Shown: positions 40,703 through 58,968 of the stretch, in pieces
Numbering within the stretch: the first letter of the stretch is position 1
Layout of the letters: every line of letters begins with the position of its first letter
DNA from: Ascaris suum
Lineage: Eukaryota; Nematoda; Chromadorea; Rhabditida; Ascarididae
Direction: 5' to 3'
NCBI GenBank assembly: GCA_013433145.1
Contig: CM024170.1
Coordinates: forward strand, 4,793,459-4,857,458
DNA: 64,000 nt
Translations under genes and position numbers: made by a program
Notes under the pieces: generated by a model
Databases searched by the model: none
The model's input: only the letters and a program-made list of their open reading frames with translations
What the model was told of the DNA's origin: nothing

Positions 40703-43700
40703 TCATATAGCACTTCCATAGTTGTAATGAGACATATAGGTATTTGGCTGTGCGTAATAACTGGCCATAGGATCGTAAACGTATGGCTTGACATCCACCG
40801 GTTCAACATATTTATCGAACGAGGGTAGAGGCGCGGGTTGTGGTACAATCGGTGGGGGCATGGAGAGGGGTGGTGCACTTTGATGGACATGCAAACCCCA
40901 GGCAGCATCAGCGGATGCTGTTGGCTGCTGCTGTGGGGGTTGTTGTTGTTGCTGTTGCTCAGGACTGACGACACCTTGAGCAGGCGACGATACACCATCA
41001 TCCACCGAACTACCCTCCTCCTCTTCCCCTTCTTCTTCATCAGATCCAGTTCGTTCTCCCGGAAAACCGTTCTTCGACATCTTTTTGTGTTTCGACCGCC
41101 GGTTTTGAAACCAGATTTTTACCTGAAATCTTTCTTCAATTGTATTTTCATGTTTGCAGGTAAGAGTGTAAACACAAAACGAAACATGCATCTAAGTACA
41201 GATGATTCTGTTCTTTCATAATTGGTACCTGAATGAATCTTTTATCCTGAGATTAATAGAAGAAACAATTTCAGAACAAGAAAAATAAAAATTAGGAATA
41301 AAACAGAAATGAGAGGAAATAAATATTTCATTCAGCTCAGAAGAGATACCATTAGTAAATAATAATTTTCATTCGACTTTATTGGCGGCACAAACTCGAA
41401 AAATTTTTGAAAGAAGCAATTGAAATACGCCATTACTTGGTTATTAAACTATCCATACGTCAACTGTTTTGTGGGAAAGCGTAGAATGAAATTTAAACAA
41501 GAGGTTATTTTCCGTCCGACGAAACAAAACTTCAAGCAGAAATATAAGCAATTATTCGTATCGCTAATGAAAGTTCCACAGAGTTCACAGTCTCCGTTAT
41601 AGGACCCTCGAATCTGGTCCATGCCCTTATCGCTAATGCATCCACTTATTCAAATTTCAAACAGCGATTGAGTCGTTTTAGTATTCACATTATTGTTGCT
41701 CTTGCCCGTTGAATATCTCTTTGCTTGAAATGTTACTGTGTGAACGTTTCACTCTTTCTTCCCATTTTGTTTTGCATTCTTCACCAATTCGAGGCGTTTA
41801 AATAAATGAGCTGAAGAGATCTGAATGAAATTTGCATATTCTTAGCAACAACATCAACACAAGCATATCAAGTCTACATAATGAACTCACAACGATGGAC
41901 TTTTAAATCACCAACTCACGATGAGTGCACAGACGAGGGAGAGAGAGAGATTGAGAACAGGAAAGAATGCAAAGGTACTCTAGGTCGTAAACGCCATTAT
42001 TGTGTATGGATCGCATTGTTGTGTTCTATAGGACGCATATGAATATGGCTCGTGTGAGCGGCCGGCAAGTAAAGCCTAGCGGTCGGATTACTGTGCGACG
42101 ACGCATTGCTGTGTTGCCCTTGTTGGCCATACGCTTGCTTCATACCGTATCCACTAAGTTTATGTGGCGTACTAAGGGTCAGATATCCGGTCGGGATGTG
42201 AACGAACGGAGGGAAATGAACGCACGCGAAATGGCCAGCATGCGCACAAAACAGGTGACGAATTGCTAATAACAGGTGCATTGGTCACCGCAAGATTCAT
42301 CACAGATAAGACCGACATGACGCATCTGCCACGTTTCACTCGAACTGTGTTCGAATTTCAAGTTGGAAAAAAAGTTTCATGTACAATCGGACGAGTGCAC
42401 CTTCATCAGCACTAAATCCTTCCGAAAAGTAACAAAAATAATCGTAATAAATAGAGGAAAGAATTTTGTGAACCGTGAAAATCGTTGTTCTTTAGTTCAA
42501 TCATGGATGCTTTAATCTGGAACGGAGCAGAGTTGCAAAGACAAACAATAGAGATGCAGAAAAAAACTTTTTTTTGGTCTTTTTCTCATTTCATCGTTAA
42601 TATTCATTTGAAATAAGGTGTATTCAAAATCAAATTGATATTTTTAAATCAAAATTGAAGATATTAAGACTTTTCAGCAAACTATGGAATCCAAAACCGT
42701 TCGAAAATCTGGAGAAAATGCGACGGACATTTCCGCCGTATTGCATCGACCACACTGTTTAAATCCTTTGCAATCATTAAAAGATTTTCGATAATAGTGA
42801 GCAAAATATATGAAAAATTTTCATCAAAGGTGAATTCCCTCTCTACTATTACACTTATTATGCGATTATTAAGCATGCGTATTAATTACAGTAATTACTC
42901 ATTTGCATTTATCATGTAGTACGCTGGGGAGTTCAAGTGCCGATGGTGTTGCTCTCATTATATTTAGGAAATTTGCATATGAGCCGTAAATGTTCAAAAA
43001 ATTAGCTAATCGTCTATTCACTTACTTTTCACATAAGTCGTTGTTATTGATTCTATGCAATCTCGTTGCTTATGCAGATTATTTTCGAATTTTTGCTTTA
43101 TGGTTGATTAGGCTGCTGTTTGACTCATTAATTAACCCACTAATTCATTCGATATTTATTCAAATTTCATTCCCCCTTTTATCTTCAAAAACATACCGAT
43201 GGAATCTAAATTCGACTCAGTGCTGTAGAATGCAAATGGACGATTCAGAGTCTACAACATAATTTCCCAGATGAATGGAACTAAGTCACTATTATTGCTA
43301 ACCCCTTCCGAATGGAAAACTGGAATTGTCGGTGTGGAGTGCTTACGAGTAAATTCAAATTCATGTTTGCAAAACGTGTTACAAGAAAAAAAGAGCTTTC
43401 AACAAAAACGAAGAATTCAATGTCACCAAATGACGTACAGAAAGACATAGCAACAGATGAGTCAGCGACAGTCTTAGAAGAAATTCAGCGATGAAAAACG
43501 GAATTCATCAATGAAGTTATCGTTCAATGAAAAAAATTAAAGAAAATCACTCAGTGTTGAACGCACTACAAAAATTCCAGCAGTTGCTTCAAGAAACGGA
43601 AAAATTCAACGAGAAAATGAAAGGAAATTACAACAGATCATTGTATGCGAAAGAATGGCTAACACATAGTAATGGTTGATACTCTCACAAGAAAAGTTCT

Positions 43701-46212
43701 CTAATGCATTTAAAAAATTTTTTCAAATTCAAATGGTAGTTGATTAAGTCATTTTTTTGAAGGTAATCATTATAGGTAATAGACGAACGAATAAGCTATC
43801 ATATGATCTCATGCAGGTAGGGGCGTACTAGAAATATCGTGCAAATTGACACTCACCGAATAATCGAATGGTGTCGTGAAGTATGTGATTGAGGCAATTC
43901 AAGCAGATGTCTAATGTGAGAACGATTTAACTTTGAGATATCACAGGTAACAACCTGCTCTCTGTTTACTGGTTCAGAATATTCACATATATGCGTGCGC
44001 TCTTCACCACTTAAAGAAGAAATAAATCGCATGATTTTATAAACAAATTGAACTGAAGAAATCGCAGATTCGAAATTAACTTCAGAAGATGAAGGTGTGG
44101 ACTTTTTCACTCATTGATGAATATCTTTTAAAAATGCTACAAAGGTTCAAGTAGCGAGCAGCAAGCGCATAAGTATCTATTCGCAATAGCATGTAGCTAT
44201 AGGAAGGGTATGCAGAAGATCCAGGTCATATTTTCCTCTTCATAATAAAAAATTGCATTAGCCAGAAAACCTCCTATGCTGCTTTGAGAGCAAAAACGCC
44301 TTTCTCGATTTACTGTCAAAAAAAACAGAAGAAAAAACTTTGGCAAAAGTTGAGGTTACACGTCAAAATTTTAGCACAAACATCTTTTCATCGATCTCGT
44401 CTGATGAACGAAAAATGAGCAGTTCCTTCATTACCTGCTCGAGTACTCATTCTAGCTATCTGTCGACTGTGTCTCATAAAGCGCCACATATTCAGTCTTG
44501 GGAGTGTTGAATAATAGCAGAAGCAATGAGCGCAATGTGATTGAGGAATTCTACTAATTCTACTAACGCCTCAGTGAGAAGCCTTCTCAAACTTCGCCTT
44601 TTCACAAAAATTTCAACTCGATCGGTGATCCTTATTTCCGCAACCTTCTTTCTTCGAGAATTCGTGATCCAAAAAGAAAATGTTTTTAATTACCGTCGTG
44701 GAGCTCTCAAAGAGAGCAATACAGATTTTGGCAATATGAGTATATTAGGACTCCTCTACTCAGACCTTTTGATCAGTGTCCAAGTTCGTTCACGTTGAAA
44801 AAAAAATTGTCACGTATGCAATGACAGCTTGCAGCATCCGAAAGCAAAACAGCACGTTTTGCGGGTTTCTTTTGTGCATTAAACTGCAATTAATTGCACA
44901 AAAAATAGTAACAATGGCAACATATTGCTGAAACTATGGTATACGTTTGCAGTTCGACATGTCCATTTGAAAATTACACTGGTTCGTTTGAACAATCAAG
45001 AAAATGGTCATTGCAATACAACTGTGATACGGTATTGGGATTATTGCAATGCAAAGCTATTAAAATGAATATTGCAATACTCGATCTTTATGTTTACAAT
45101 TCGAAGCCATATTTTAAGTGGGAAAGAGGAAAAATTCTCAAACAATGAGAGAAGATAATGAAACTTCCGCATTAGCATATGAATAATTTAATGTATGCAA
45201 TGCATGCATAATGAAGAACATTGAAACTTCTTGAGCTTCGGGCAGAATTGTGAAATATAATAGGACGACATGTGTTATGTGCACCTGAAAATGCGCCTCA
45301 AGTTGGTAATAGACCATAAGTAGCGATCACTCATTAGTACAAGTGAGGCTAGATTTCCTAATACAGGGCATCTGGATATCACACTTATCGATGATTGGTT
45401 TGTGAGGAGAGATAATAGCACGTAGTGATCAACGCATTTAGATGATCTTGCAAATGCAATGAAATGCATCAAGATTGCAATCGTCACCTGTGTTTGAGTG
45501 AGGCCTAGTCGCGACGCGAGTTCGGCTCTTTCAGGTAATGCGAGATATTGCGTTTTGTGGAACCTTTTTTGCAATTCTTGCAATTGCATACTTGTATAAA
45601 TCGTACGTGGTTTCCTCACTCGCTTTCCTTTACCGTTTATCCTTACTTCACCGCCTTCGATAATCTTCGTCGAATGTTCAGAAAATGCTGAAAACCTCAA
45701 CATTATAGTATGCAATGAATTTCGAGTATCACAACAATGAAAAAGAAGCGTGAATATTTAGAAGTTTTACAATTCACCACTCAAACGAAATATGCTAAGT
45801 AATTCCTCAGAGAATGAAGTGATATGTTTAAATAGGTTGAAAGAATGTGAGTAAAATTAGAATTGAATACAAAACCTTCTGGAGAGCTGGCAGACTGATG
45901 ATAGATGAAATGGTTGGGTGGTGGTTGTGGAGCGTACGGTGAGGTGGATGTCGATGAGGGAAATGAACCTTGATAGAAATATGAGGGTAATGGAGGTGCA
46001 TTACGTGAAAAATCCGAGGATGGCAGCGGCGGATAGCAATTAACATTGGCCGCGGCCGATGGATTATAGGGTGGCGGTGGATAGTCGTGGAAGGGTTTCT
46101 GATCCATGTCCATGTAGGAGTTGCTCAACGAGCTCAACGAGTTCAAGCTGCCGATTTGCGATGCCGCCGATTCTTTATCGTCCAAAGACATTTCGGTGGC
46201 CGCACACTGCAT
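40703..46212 (-). CDS. ceh-43: Distal-less (Dlx)/CEH-43-class homeodomain transcription factor
   Basis: Nuclear DNA-binding regulator; in C. elegans CEH-43 acts in anterior hypodermis and dopaminergic neurons. Three exons on the minus strand: 46212-45876, 45687-45488 and 41122-40703 (TGA 40705-40703), 318 residues, all phases consistent. The N-terminal part is Ser/Pro/Tyr-rich ([13 protein letters not shown]). The homeodomain is residues 136-195: [20 protein letters not shown], then [38 protein letters not shown]. Key residues are Arg140 (position 5), Trp183 (48), Gln185 (50) and Asn186 (51). The intron falls between homeodomain positions 44 and 45, as in Dlx genes of other animals. The C-terminal tail has an acidic stretch ([14 protein letters not shown]), poly-Gln and Pro-rich segments, and a Tyr-rich end (YGSAI). 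The first ATG (46212) is used; an internal Met (residue 8, MSLDDK) could also start. Intron 2 is about 4.4 kb (41123-45487) and holds a GC-richer minus-strand frame at 41997-42281. Position 52-57 residues RRSKHK differ from the usual KRSKFK. Confidence 0.95.
41997..42281 (-). other. GC-richer open segment inside homeobox-gene intron 2
   Basis: On the minus strand a frame ends at TAA 41999-41997 and reads [20 protein letters not shown] followed by [20 protein letters not shown]. It is fully open for 94 codons and GC-richer than the flanking intron, with polar, His/Gln-rich content like transcription-factor tails. The usable acceptors (CCTTAG at about 42162 and ACTTAG about 18 bases lower) give a phase incompatible with both homeobox exons 1 and 2. 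It is therefore not simply an alternative last exon, and could be a conserved enhancer, a nested gene exon or chance. Confidence 0.3.
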
Positions 46213-46560
46213 ACAGTGTACTGAAACGACCGGCCGATAATCAATTGAGGCGCGTCACGGGCGGTCGCGAGCGCACTCCCGCACACGCCACGCCCAACGC
46301 CTGGTTTGATTGGGTATCGACGACGGGTGGTGTGCCTAGTGCTCTCCGCTAAGAGCATATTCTCTCGTCACCTTCCGGCGAAGAAAAACCATAATTGGGC
46401 CCCGCATCTAGGAGGCGAGATTTTTCAAGCAAACAACGCAGCAGTCAAAGTTGATCGTGCCAATGAATATTCCACTGGCAACCAAGAAATGCGTTAATTG
46501 CCGGCTGTACCTCGCTGCCGTGCCAACACTACATCTTAATTAGCTCGCCGAGTTTATCGA
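46213..46560 (-). promoter_or_regulatory. Upstream/promoter region of the Dlx homeobox gene
   Basis: Noticeably GC-richer than the surrounding intergenic DNA (for example 46250-46330). On the minus strand it contains an inverted CCAAT element (ACCCAATCAAACC, 46301-46313), about 90-100 bases upstream of the ATG. TTAATTGCC (46494-46502) and CTTAATTAGC (46533-46542) match or nearly match the Dlx binding core TAATT(G/A). Together these suggest a promoter with possible autoregulation. The transcription start is not identifiable by eye and no TATA box is obvious. Confidence 0.4.
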
Positions 46561-52491
<5,931 letters not shown>

Positions 52492-52653
52492 TTTCTTCGC
52501 TGGATATGATGTTATATTATAGAATAAATCATAAGACGAGATTTCTTGAGAAGAAGTTTCATAATAATCTGGTGATGCTTCTGCAACATAACGAAAAGCC
52601 ACCGCAACAAACAGACATATGGCTGATGGCAGTGTTCTTTTGGTTTGCAACAT
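52492..52653 (-). CDS. Candidate first exon of a secreted protein
   Basis: From ATG 52653 a 54-codon frame begins MLQTKRTLPSAICLFVAVAF, a plausible signal peptide with cleavage near YVAEA-SP. It continues with an acidic, Tyr/Ser-rich stretch (DYYETSSQEISSYD) and ends in phase 0 at a good donor, GTAAGC (52491 downward). The frame stays open past the donor and contains KCSCITNNLDLHHCERC (C-x-C-x8-C-x2-C). Retention of the intron or a non-canonical junction is therefore possible, but no canonical phase-0 acceptor joins the two parts. The family is not recognised. Confidence 0.3.
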
Positions 52654-55600
52654 GACGAACAACGTGCCCTTCTTTCAAATTGATGCGGAGGAAATTGTTG
52701 CGTCAGAGGTTATGGATCTGCCAGATATAGTGCCTATGAACTAATTAATGGTCGCAGAACCATCGCAGCACATAAATGCGTGAGCCGTCAGTTATTATGG
52801 ATGTGTAGAAAATTTTCTCTGAAACTTCGGAATTTTTTAAACCCATTATTTGAGGATTTATTCTTCGTTAAGATTGAATATCCATATGCAGCATAAAGCT
52901 TTTTGTACAGCATATGCTTGTGTTCTTTTTACAGTCTCTTATAAGAAAGATGCGAGAATAATTTGAAAAAAAATGTAACAAATGAAAGGCGAGTCGATAA
53001 AATGCAATGCTGATGAAACGAAAAGCAATGCAAGGTTTGATATTATTTTCTTGTCAGCGATAAATATTGGATGTAACAGAGTTCGATGGAGTATTTTTTC
53101 TTTCCATTGACAGGCCATAACTTTTTTGCATTACAATTTAATATGCTTTTAATAGTTGGCTATTTGGCCGATGCAATATTGCATATCCAAATTTGCAATT
53201 TCAATCAATATCGCAAATCGAATGCTTAAAATATCAAAGTGACAAATGACAACGTATATGACATATAATGAATGCCGGAAATATAGTTACTGTGTATTTG
53301 CTTTTCTCATCCACCGCAATTATCTCGTGCACTCTATTTAAATGTTTCTGTTTAAAAATGAAATCTGCAGCAACTGCAAAATGACCATCACTAGAATGAA
53401 CACACTTGTTCTTCAGAAAATAAAAATCCGTTCGTCGGTTGAGCATTTGGTAATATGGGATGAAGCAAAAGTATTTCACTCAAGAATTCGTTACTGCATT
53501 GGACTGCATGAATTGCTTATAGCTGCGAGCAAAGAAAAGAAACTGCATCTAACAGGCTGTCACAATTCTCAACTTTTTATGCAACTGAACGAGCCAGCTC
53601 TAAGAGACTGATTTCGTATAATACTCTTTATGATTTGTCTGCGATAGGAAGTCTCAAAAGTGTTTTATATTCCACGCGGAGAATGTAATGTAGACTTATT
53701 TTCGAAACCAACTAGTGCGTAAGCAATATTTTTTGAGTCTCATTGTCAGCATTTTTTACTGCTGCTATTCGTTCAGCAAATATAACATTCCGAAATTTGC
53801 GGCTGGCGACATATGGTTGTTCGCTACGGTAGACACCCACGATTGATCGCATTGCGCTTCTTGGTGCTGAGCCTAGCAAATGAGGAGGCCATGCGGCTCA
53901 CTGCAAAGCATCACACTCCAATTATGTGTGAAATCGCATCGAGACGCGATACACACCAATTATTTATTTCAAGGCGTGCAAAGCAGCCGCTAGCCGATGG
54001 CTTCCGTTTCAGCTATGACAATTCACCGTTCCGTTAAGGGACGGTGCCAGTGGGGATACTCGACTCCATTCGCTTTGACGGAAGTACAACGAGAATTCGA
54101 GGGGAGCAACGCATTGCAACGTAAGCACTACACACATCAAGCTGAATGAACTACCGTAATGTATCGAGTGTGGGAATCTTGAGCAAACATTTCCGTTCAA
54201 GACCTTGACTACTGTAAAGCGACGGCGCCACATGTCCTTGGCGCTCACCTCAATTCGCCTCTGTTGACAAAAGCATTTTTGCGAGCGTGTCAGGCGTGCG
54301 CACAACGAAATAGATGGATGGCTGGTTGGTAGGGTGAGGGGAGGAGGCATCATGGCGGAATACAAAGCATAAACCGATACAGGTTGCTTTCCTGTTTATG
54401 ATCGTCATAGAGCGTCGCCTTCAATCTCAACTGAGAGAGACTGACTGCTCACCTCAACTTGCATACTATTGTTCACTCACTTTACGATGGACAACCGCGT
54501 TCAAACTCATTCCACTTTCGAACTATCAACCCACTCTAGCGAGAAACCATTTCACAATCACCTCAAAACTTCTTCAGCATAAGTTTTCTTGATTGCCTAC
54601 TAATATTCTGCACAGATCGTTTGCATATAATACAGATCGACGACCTCATTGAACGCTATTTATTCTGCAACAAATGCATCGCAAATCATTGAATAAACTC
54701 GGAGCGCAGTGAGTAACTTGGATTGAATACACTCATTCAAATGCACGAACCTGTAATAAATCACAATCATGCAGGAAATTGATGAAGAAATGATATGTTC
54801 GTTTAATGTTTTCTTCATTCGAAGATCATATTGTCATATTTCATTTCACTACGAAATCCTCACATGAAGAAGCCGTCATTCACCTCCGATTACTCTCTGC
54901 ATTTATTTGCAATATCTAGCAAAACACCTGAAATCAAAAGTGACGATGCAAACATTTCTTCAAGCCGATCATTTGTCCGTCTCACCTTCCCATGTCGATC
55001 AAAAGAGATGAGAAAAAGCCGCACTTCGACATATTCATAAAGTTTGCTCTAATTAAACGCTTAAAACGATGTAGTCCATCTCTGAGGGAATCGACTCACA
55101 ATATTTGTTTGACAAGAGTGGAGGAGGGTGTTGATCGTTGCTTTGGTTAAGGGGACAAGTGTTTGCCCACCTGGGGGCTATTCTCATGAGGGTTGCTCTA
55201 CGGGCAATGCTAACGGCAAAATGAGTGCCGATCGGTTGTCGCAAAAATGAGTGAAAATAAAGAGTTCGGGTGGTTTGAGGTATACAACGGGTGCCCAGAG
55301 GGGAAAAGAGTGTGCTCAGGGTGGATTAGTGTAGGTGTGTTCAACGGGTCAACGCTCGTCAACAAAGCCTCAATGTGCACAATAGAGTGCGGATGCGTTC
55401 AAAGGAAATGCATTCGGCATGTGCACCCGCCAACCGAAATTCGAATTGACTTGCCGTAGAGGGCATATTGCTTTATTAGCGCTTCTCAATGGCAACTAGT
55501 CATGCAATAGCGCCTTGGAAGTTTAACGTCCCTTTCACGTCAAAGATTTCTTTGAGAACCTGCATTTCGCACATGAAATATTAAACTTTGCAGTTGGAAA

Positions 55601-55746
55601 CGCCCAATCCACATTGAGGCATCTTTTGCGGAAGTTCCTCATTCTTGCTGACATTTTCACTCTCCTTACTTTCATCAAATGCTTCATTTTTTTCATTGAA
55701 TATATAACACGAGAGATGGTATACTTAGCGGAAAAGGGGGCCCAGA

Positions 55747-55769
55747 GGGGGGGGGGTGAGAGAGAGAGA
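55747..55769. repeat. G10 tract followed by (GA)n
   Basis: Ten consecutive G (55747-55756), then T and a GA dinucleotide run to about 55769. Confidence 0.85.
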
Positions 55770-57481
55770 AAAGGAAGGTACCAAATGCGCCTGATTAGCT
55801 CGTTAGGTTTGATTGAATTCTGAGAGAATTCTGTTGATGGAATCGCGTTCAAGCGCATCGTTTTCTTCCTCACCATGGATTATTCTATCAGGGAAAACGC
55901 TTCGATTCAATAACTATATCAAAAGATCAAATTCAGACCTCTAAGAAAATCTAGTTACGCATTCACATGAAAATTATATCCTTGCCACATTACACTCACA
56001 AGCGTTTAAGGATTAAGACCATCTTGACAAATATCAGTACTTCATTCAAAAGCATTACTCAAGCAGATTTATCATTTGCGGTTATTAGCAGAACCTCTCA
56101 ACTCAGAAAAAGCTCGGTTTTTGTGAAAGCAAATTTCAGGTGCTGCATGAAAATCTAATGTGGTCAGAAAATCATTATACTCTATGACCATTATTTCTTT
56201 TTTTTGCTAAAGAGCCACTGTTTTCTTTAATGCTGAGGCTCATTGTTATCAATTTGCCTTACTTTTCATCTGCAATTACCGGATGTTTCAATTGTGTTGG
56301 TTTGTAATGTTTCTTGTTTTTACTACGATAAATTAGAGTAACGTATTGCATTAGAGTGGTAAAGTGTTTCCACCGAACCATTAAAAAACCAAATGAATAT
56401 ACTATTTCCGCTTACTCAATAAGTTCAACATACACGTTAAAATGTTGCTATAGTTTTTACAGTATGTGAACAGGTTTGATATGACGAGACTTTGGGTTCA
56501 AAAACGAGCAGATGAGGCAGCAGTCGGCGCGTCATAGTGCCCATATGTCTTGCTGTGCCTTCACGCTGTCCTTGCCAGGTACGTCTTTGTCCCTTCCGAT
56601 TTTCATTCACTCCCCTTTTTCTTCGCTTTTATGAGCTTACCTCCTTCTATGGACGCTCACAACCATTCATCGCTGCACCACATAAACCACAAAATTCTCA
56701 ATTCACATCCCTTCATGAAGAAGCAAAAAAAACAGTTTGACTGAGGTGAGCAGAGATTTTCATTGAGAAAGAAGAATGAGGTTGAAGGGGACCGTTGTCG
56801 ACTCTAGATCTACTCAAGGGGTCAATACAAGGTTAAGAAGTTGTTGTTATGCTCCCTAGAGTGGAATTATCCTGCAGCAAACACTTCTCGATGGCTATTA
56901 AAGATGCTCTACACTATGCGGCTCATCATCTCGTTATGCGGTACAACAACTGCCGAAAAAAGAATTGAAAAATGCTTTCTATTTAATCTCTCTAAATTCT
57001 AGAAAGGGACTCCTCAACAATTTTTTTTCTCGTTCGGAAATATTTTATTTTTTTAAATACTGCCGTTTACAGCACAATATTCAAGAAATTTGATTAAAAG
57101 TGGCCAAAGTGTCCATTCAAAATATGCAGTGAACCTTTCCCCATTTGCCCCCTTCAGTTGTGTCAGCAAATTATTTTCTATTTTTTGTCTATGCGTGGAA
57201 AATTTGACTTCTTTTTATCCGTTTTCTCTGCGTTTCGAAGTGTCCGCAAAGATTTTATTTTCTTCTCCGCTTACCTCAGTAAGTCTGCTTACTCCATCTG
57301 CTCTCCTTCTCTGCGTCCCCCTCCTCAACATTCCACCTCATCTCAAACTTTCTGCACTGCAACTGTTACTGATGGCTTTTCTAATAAGGGCATTTGAATT
57401 GCGTATTCTTCTTACAAGAAATTGGATAGGTTTCGAGCCAGAAGTATCGAACGGTCCCATTTCTTCGCTTCATATTATTTT

Positions 57482-57688
<207 letters not shown>

Positions 57689-58847
57689 TTGTGTTATTGC
57701 CGCGATAGTAATGAGTGGTGTGGAAGCTTATACAAGGAGCTGGGAATTGCGAGTATCAGTTTCAAAAGAGTGCGCCTATGCAATACGCACACTGATCGAT
57801 AAACTTCCGGAGATCGGCAATTCTCGCCTCTCGGATACGCCTTCCGTTCCATAGGGCTAGCACACAATTACGAAAAGCAATTGTGCGTGTAATAATTATT
57901 TGTGCTTCCATTCACCTCAATCCCACCCAACGAGGGAACACTGCTTGAGAATGTTGAAATGATGAGAACATAAAAGCGCAAACAGCACTCTTTAAAAATG
58001 TTTTGGTTCAAATGCATATTGAGTCGATGATGATTTTTGAATGTTTTTTGGCGTTCTGTCTGCCCGTGAATTCTCACATCAGTTTTGATCTGCTTTTCTA
58101 CTACGTCGAAAGTGCTGAATTAACGGTGCTAGAAGCCTATCGAAGCGTTTGAAATTTCGTGATTCTTCAAGCAGAGTAGAGCTACCGAGTTTGCACAAGC
58201 CATAATATAAAATTTGATTCAGAACCGCTTCTTTAGCATTATCCATTTAGCTCATTGCAAAATAAAATGTAAGTCGTTTAATTAGATAATATTTAGTGGA
58301 ATTCTTTTCGATTCTATTAGTTTGCACATTATAGGAACTTCTCATTTGTCGTTACCTCCGCATCCATACTCAAATGTTCTGATAAGAGAAATCACTCGTC
58401 CGTTAATTAGGAAAAAACCAAGCGACGGTTATGAGAAAACTGCAAAATAATGCTGCGTTTTTGTTTATAGTCTTTAAAATCTACGTCCATAACAGCCTCG
58501 CAATAGTGCACCCTACTGAAATGCATTTCATTATTTGCTTTATAAATGAAGAAGAATATATTACATCTTTTTTGTTAGCCAAATATCGAACTGATTGGTT
58601 CAGGTAAATTAGTGCAGTGGTAGTTAATAACTAGTTTCATTTAGAAGACACTATTTCAATAGTTATGCTCAATCGGCTAGAGATGAAGCAGGAATAGTGT
58701 GCAGTATACGTTAAGAAGGTATGTGTCGTAAAGTAAGTTAAAGCATACAGGCAGATCAAACGACTACCTAGCATGTGTTGTAAAGCTAGCCTGAGACGGG
58801 ATCGGGAACACAAAAAAAAGGGGTTCGTGCTCATGTTTTCATTTCAG

Positions 58848-58968
58848 CTTCCAGACCGATCTCAACACCGAATGGGCCTGCGTGTCGCCCCGTATACATG
58901 TGTTGTCTATCAGTTACTCGACTGCAGCTCGATGGAGAGTGCAGATCCCCGGAGATCTTGACGACTAG
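58848..58968 (+). CDS. Candidate terminal exon of unidentified plus-strand gene
   Basis: A textbook acceptor (TGTTTTCATTTCAG, ending 58847) is followed by a GC-rich stretch. Read after one leading base, the frame gives FQTDLNTEWACVSPRIHVLS, then ISYSTAARWRVQIPGDLDD and TAG (58966-58968). The zero-offset plus frame and one minus frame are also open over most of the segment (minus includes GRHAGPFGVEIGLEAE), so strand and frame are uncertain. No upstream partner exon and no poly(A) hexamer were found nearby. Confidence 0.25.

Noticed and set aside
42682..42876. 64-codon minus-strand frame in the Dlx intron ([15 protein letters not shown])
   Set aside because: Looks mildly protein-like, but it has no splice acceptor in phase and no recognised family; A+T-rich chance frame is more likely.
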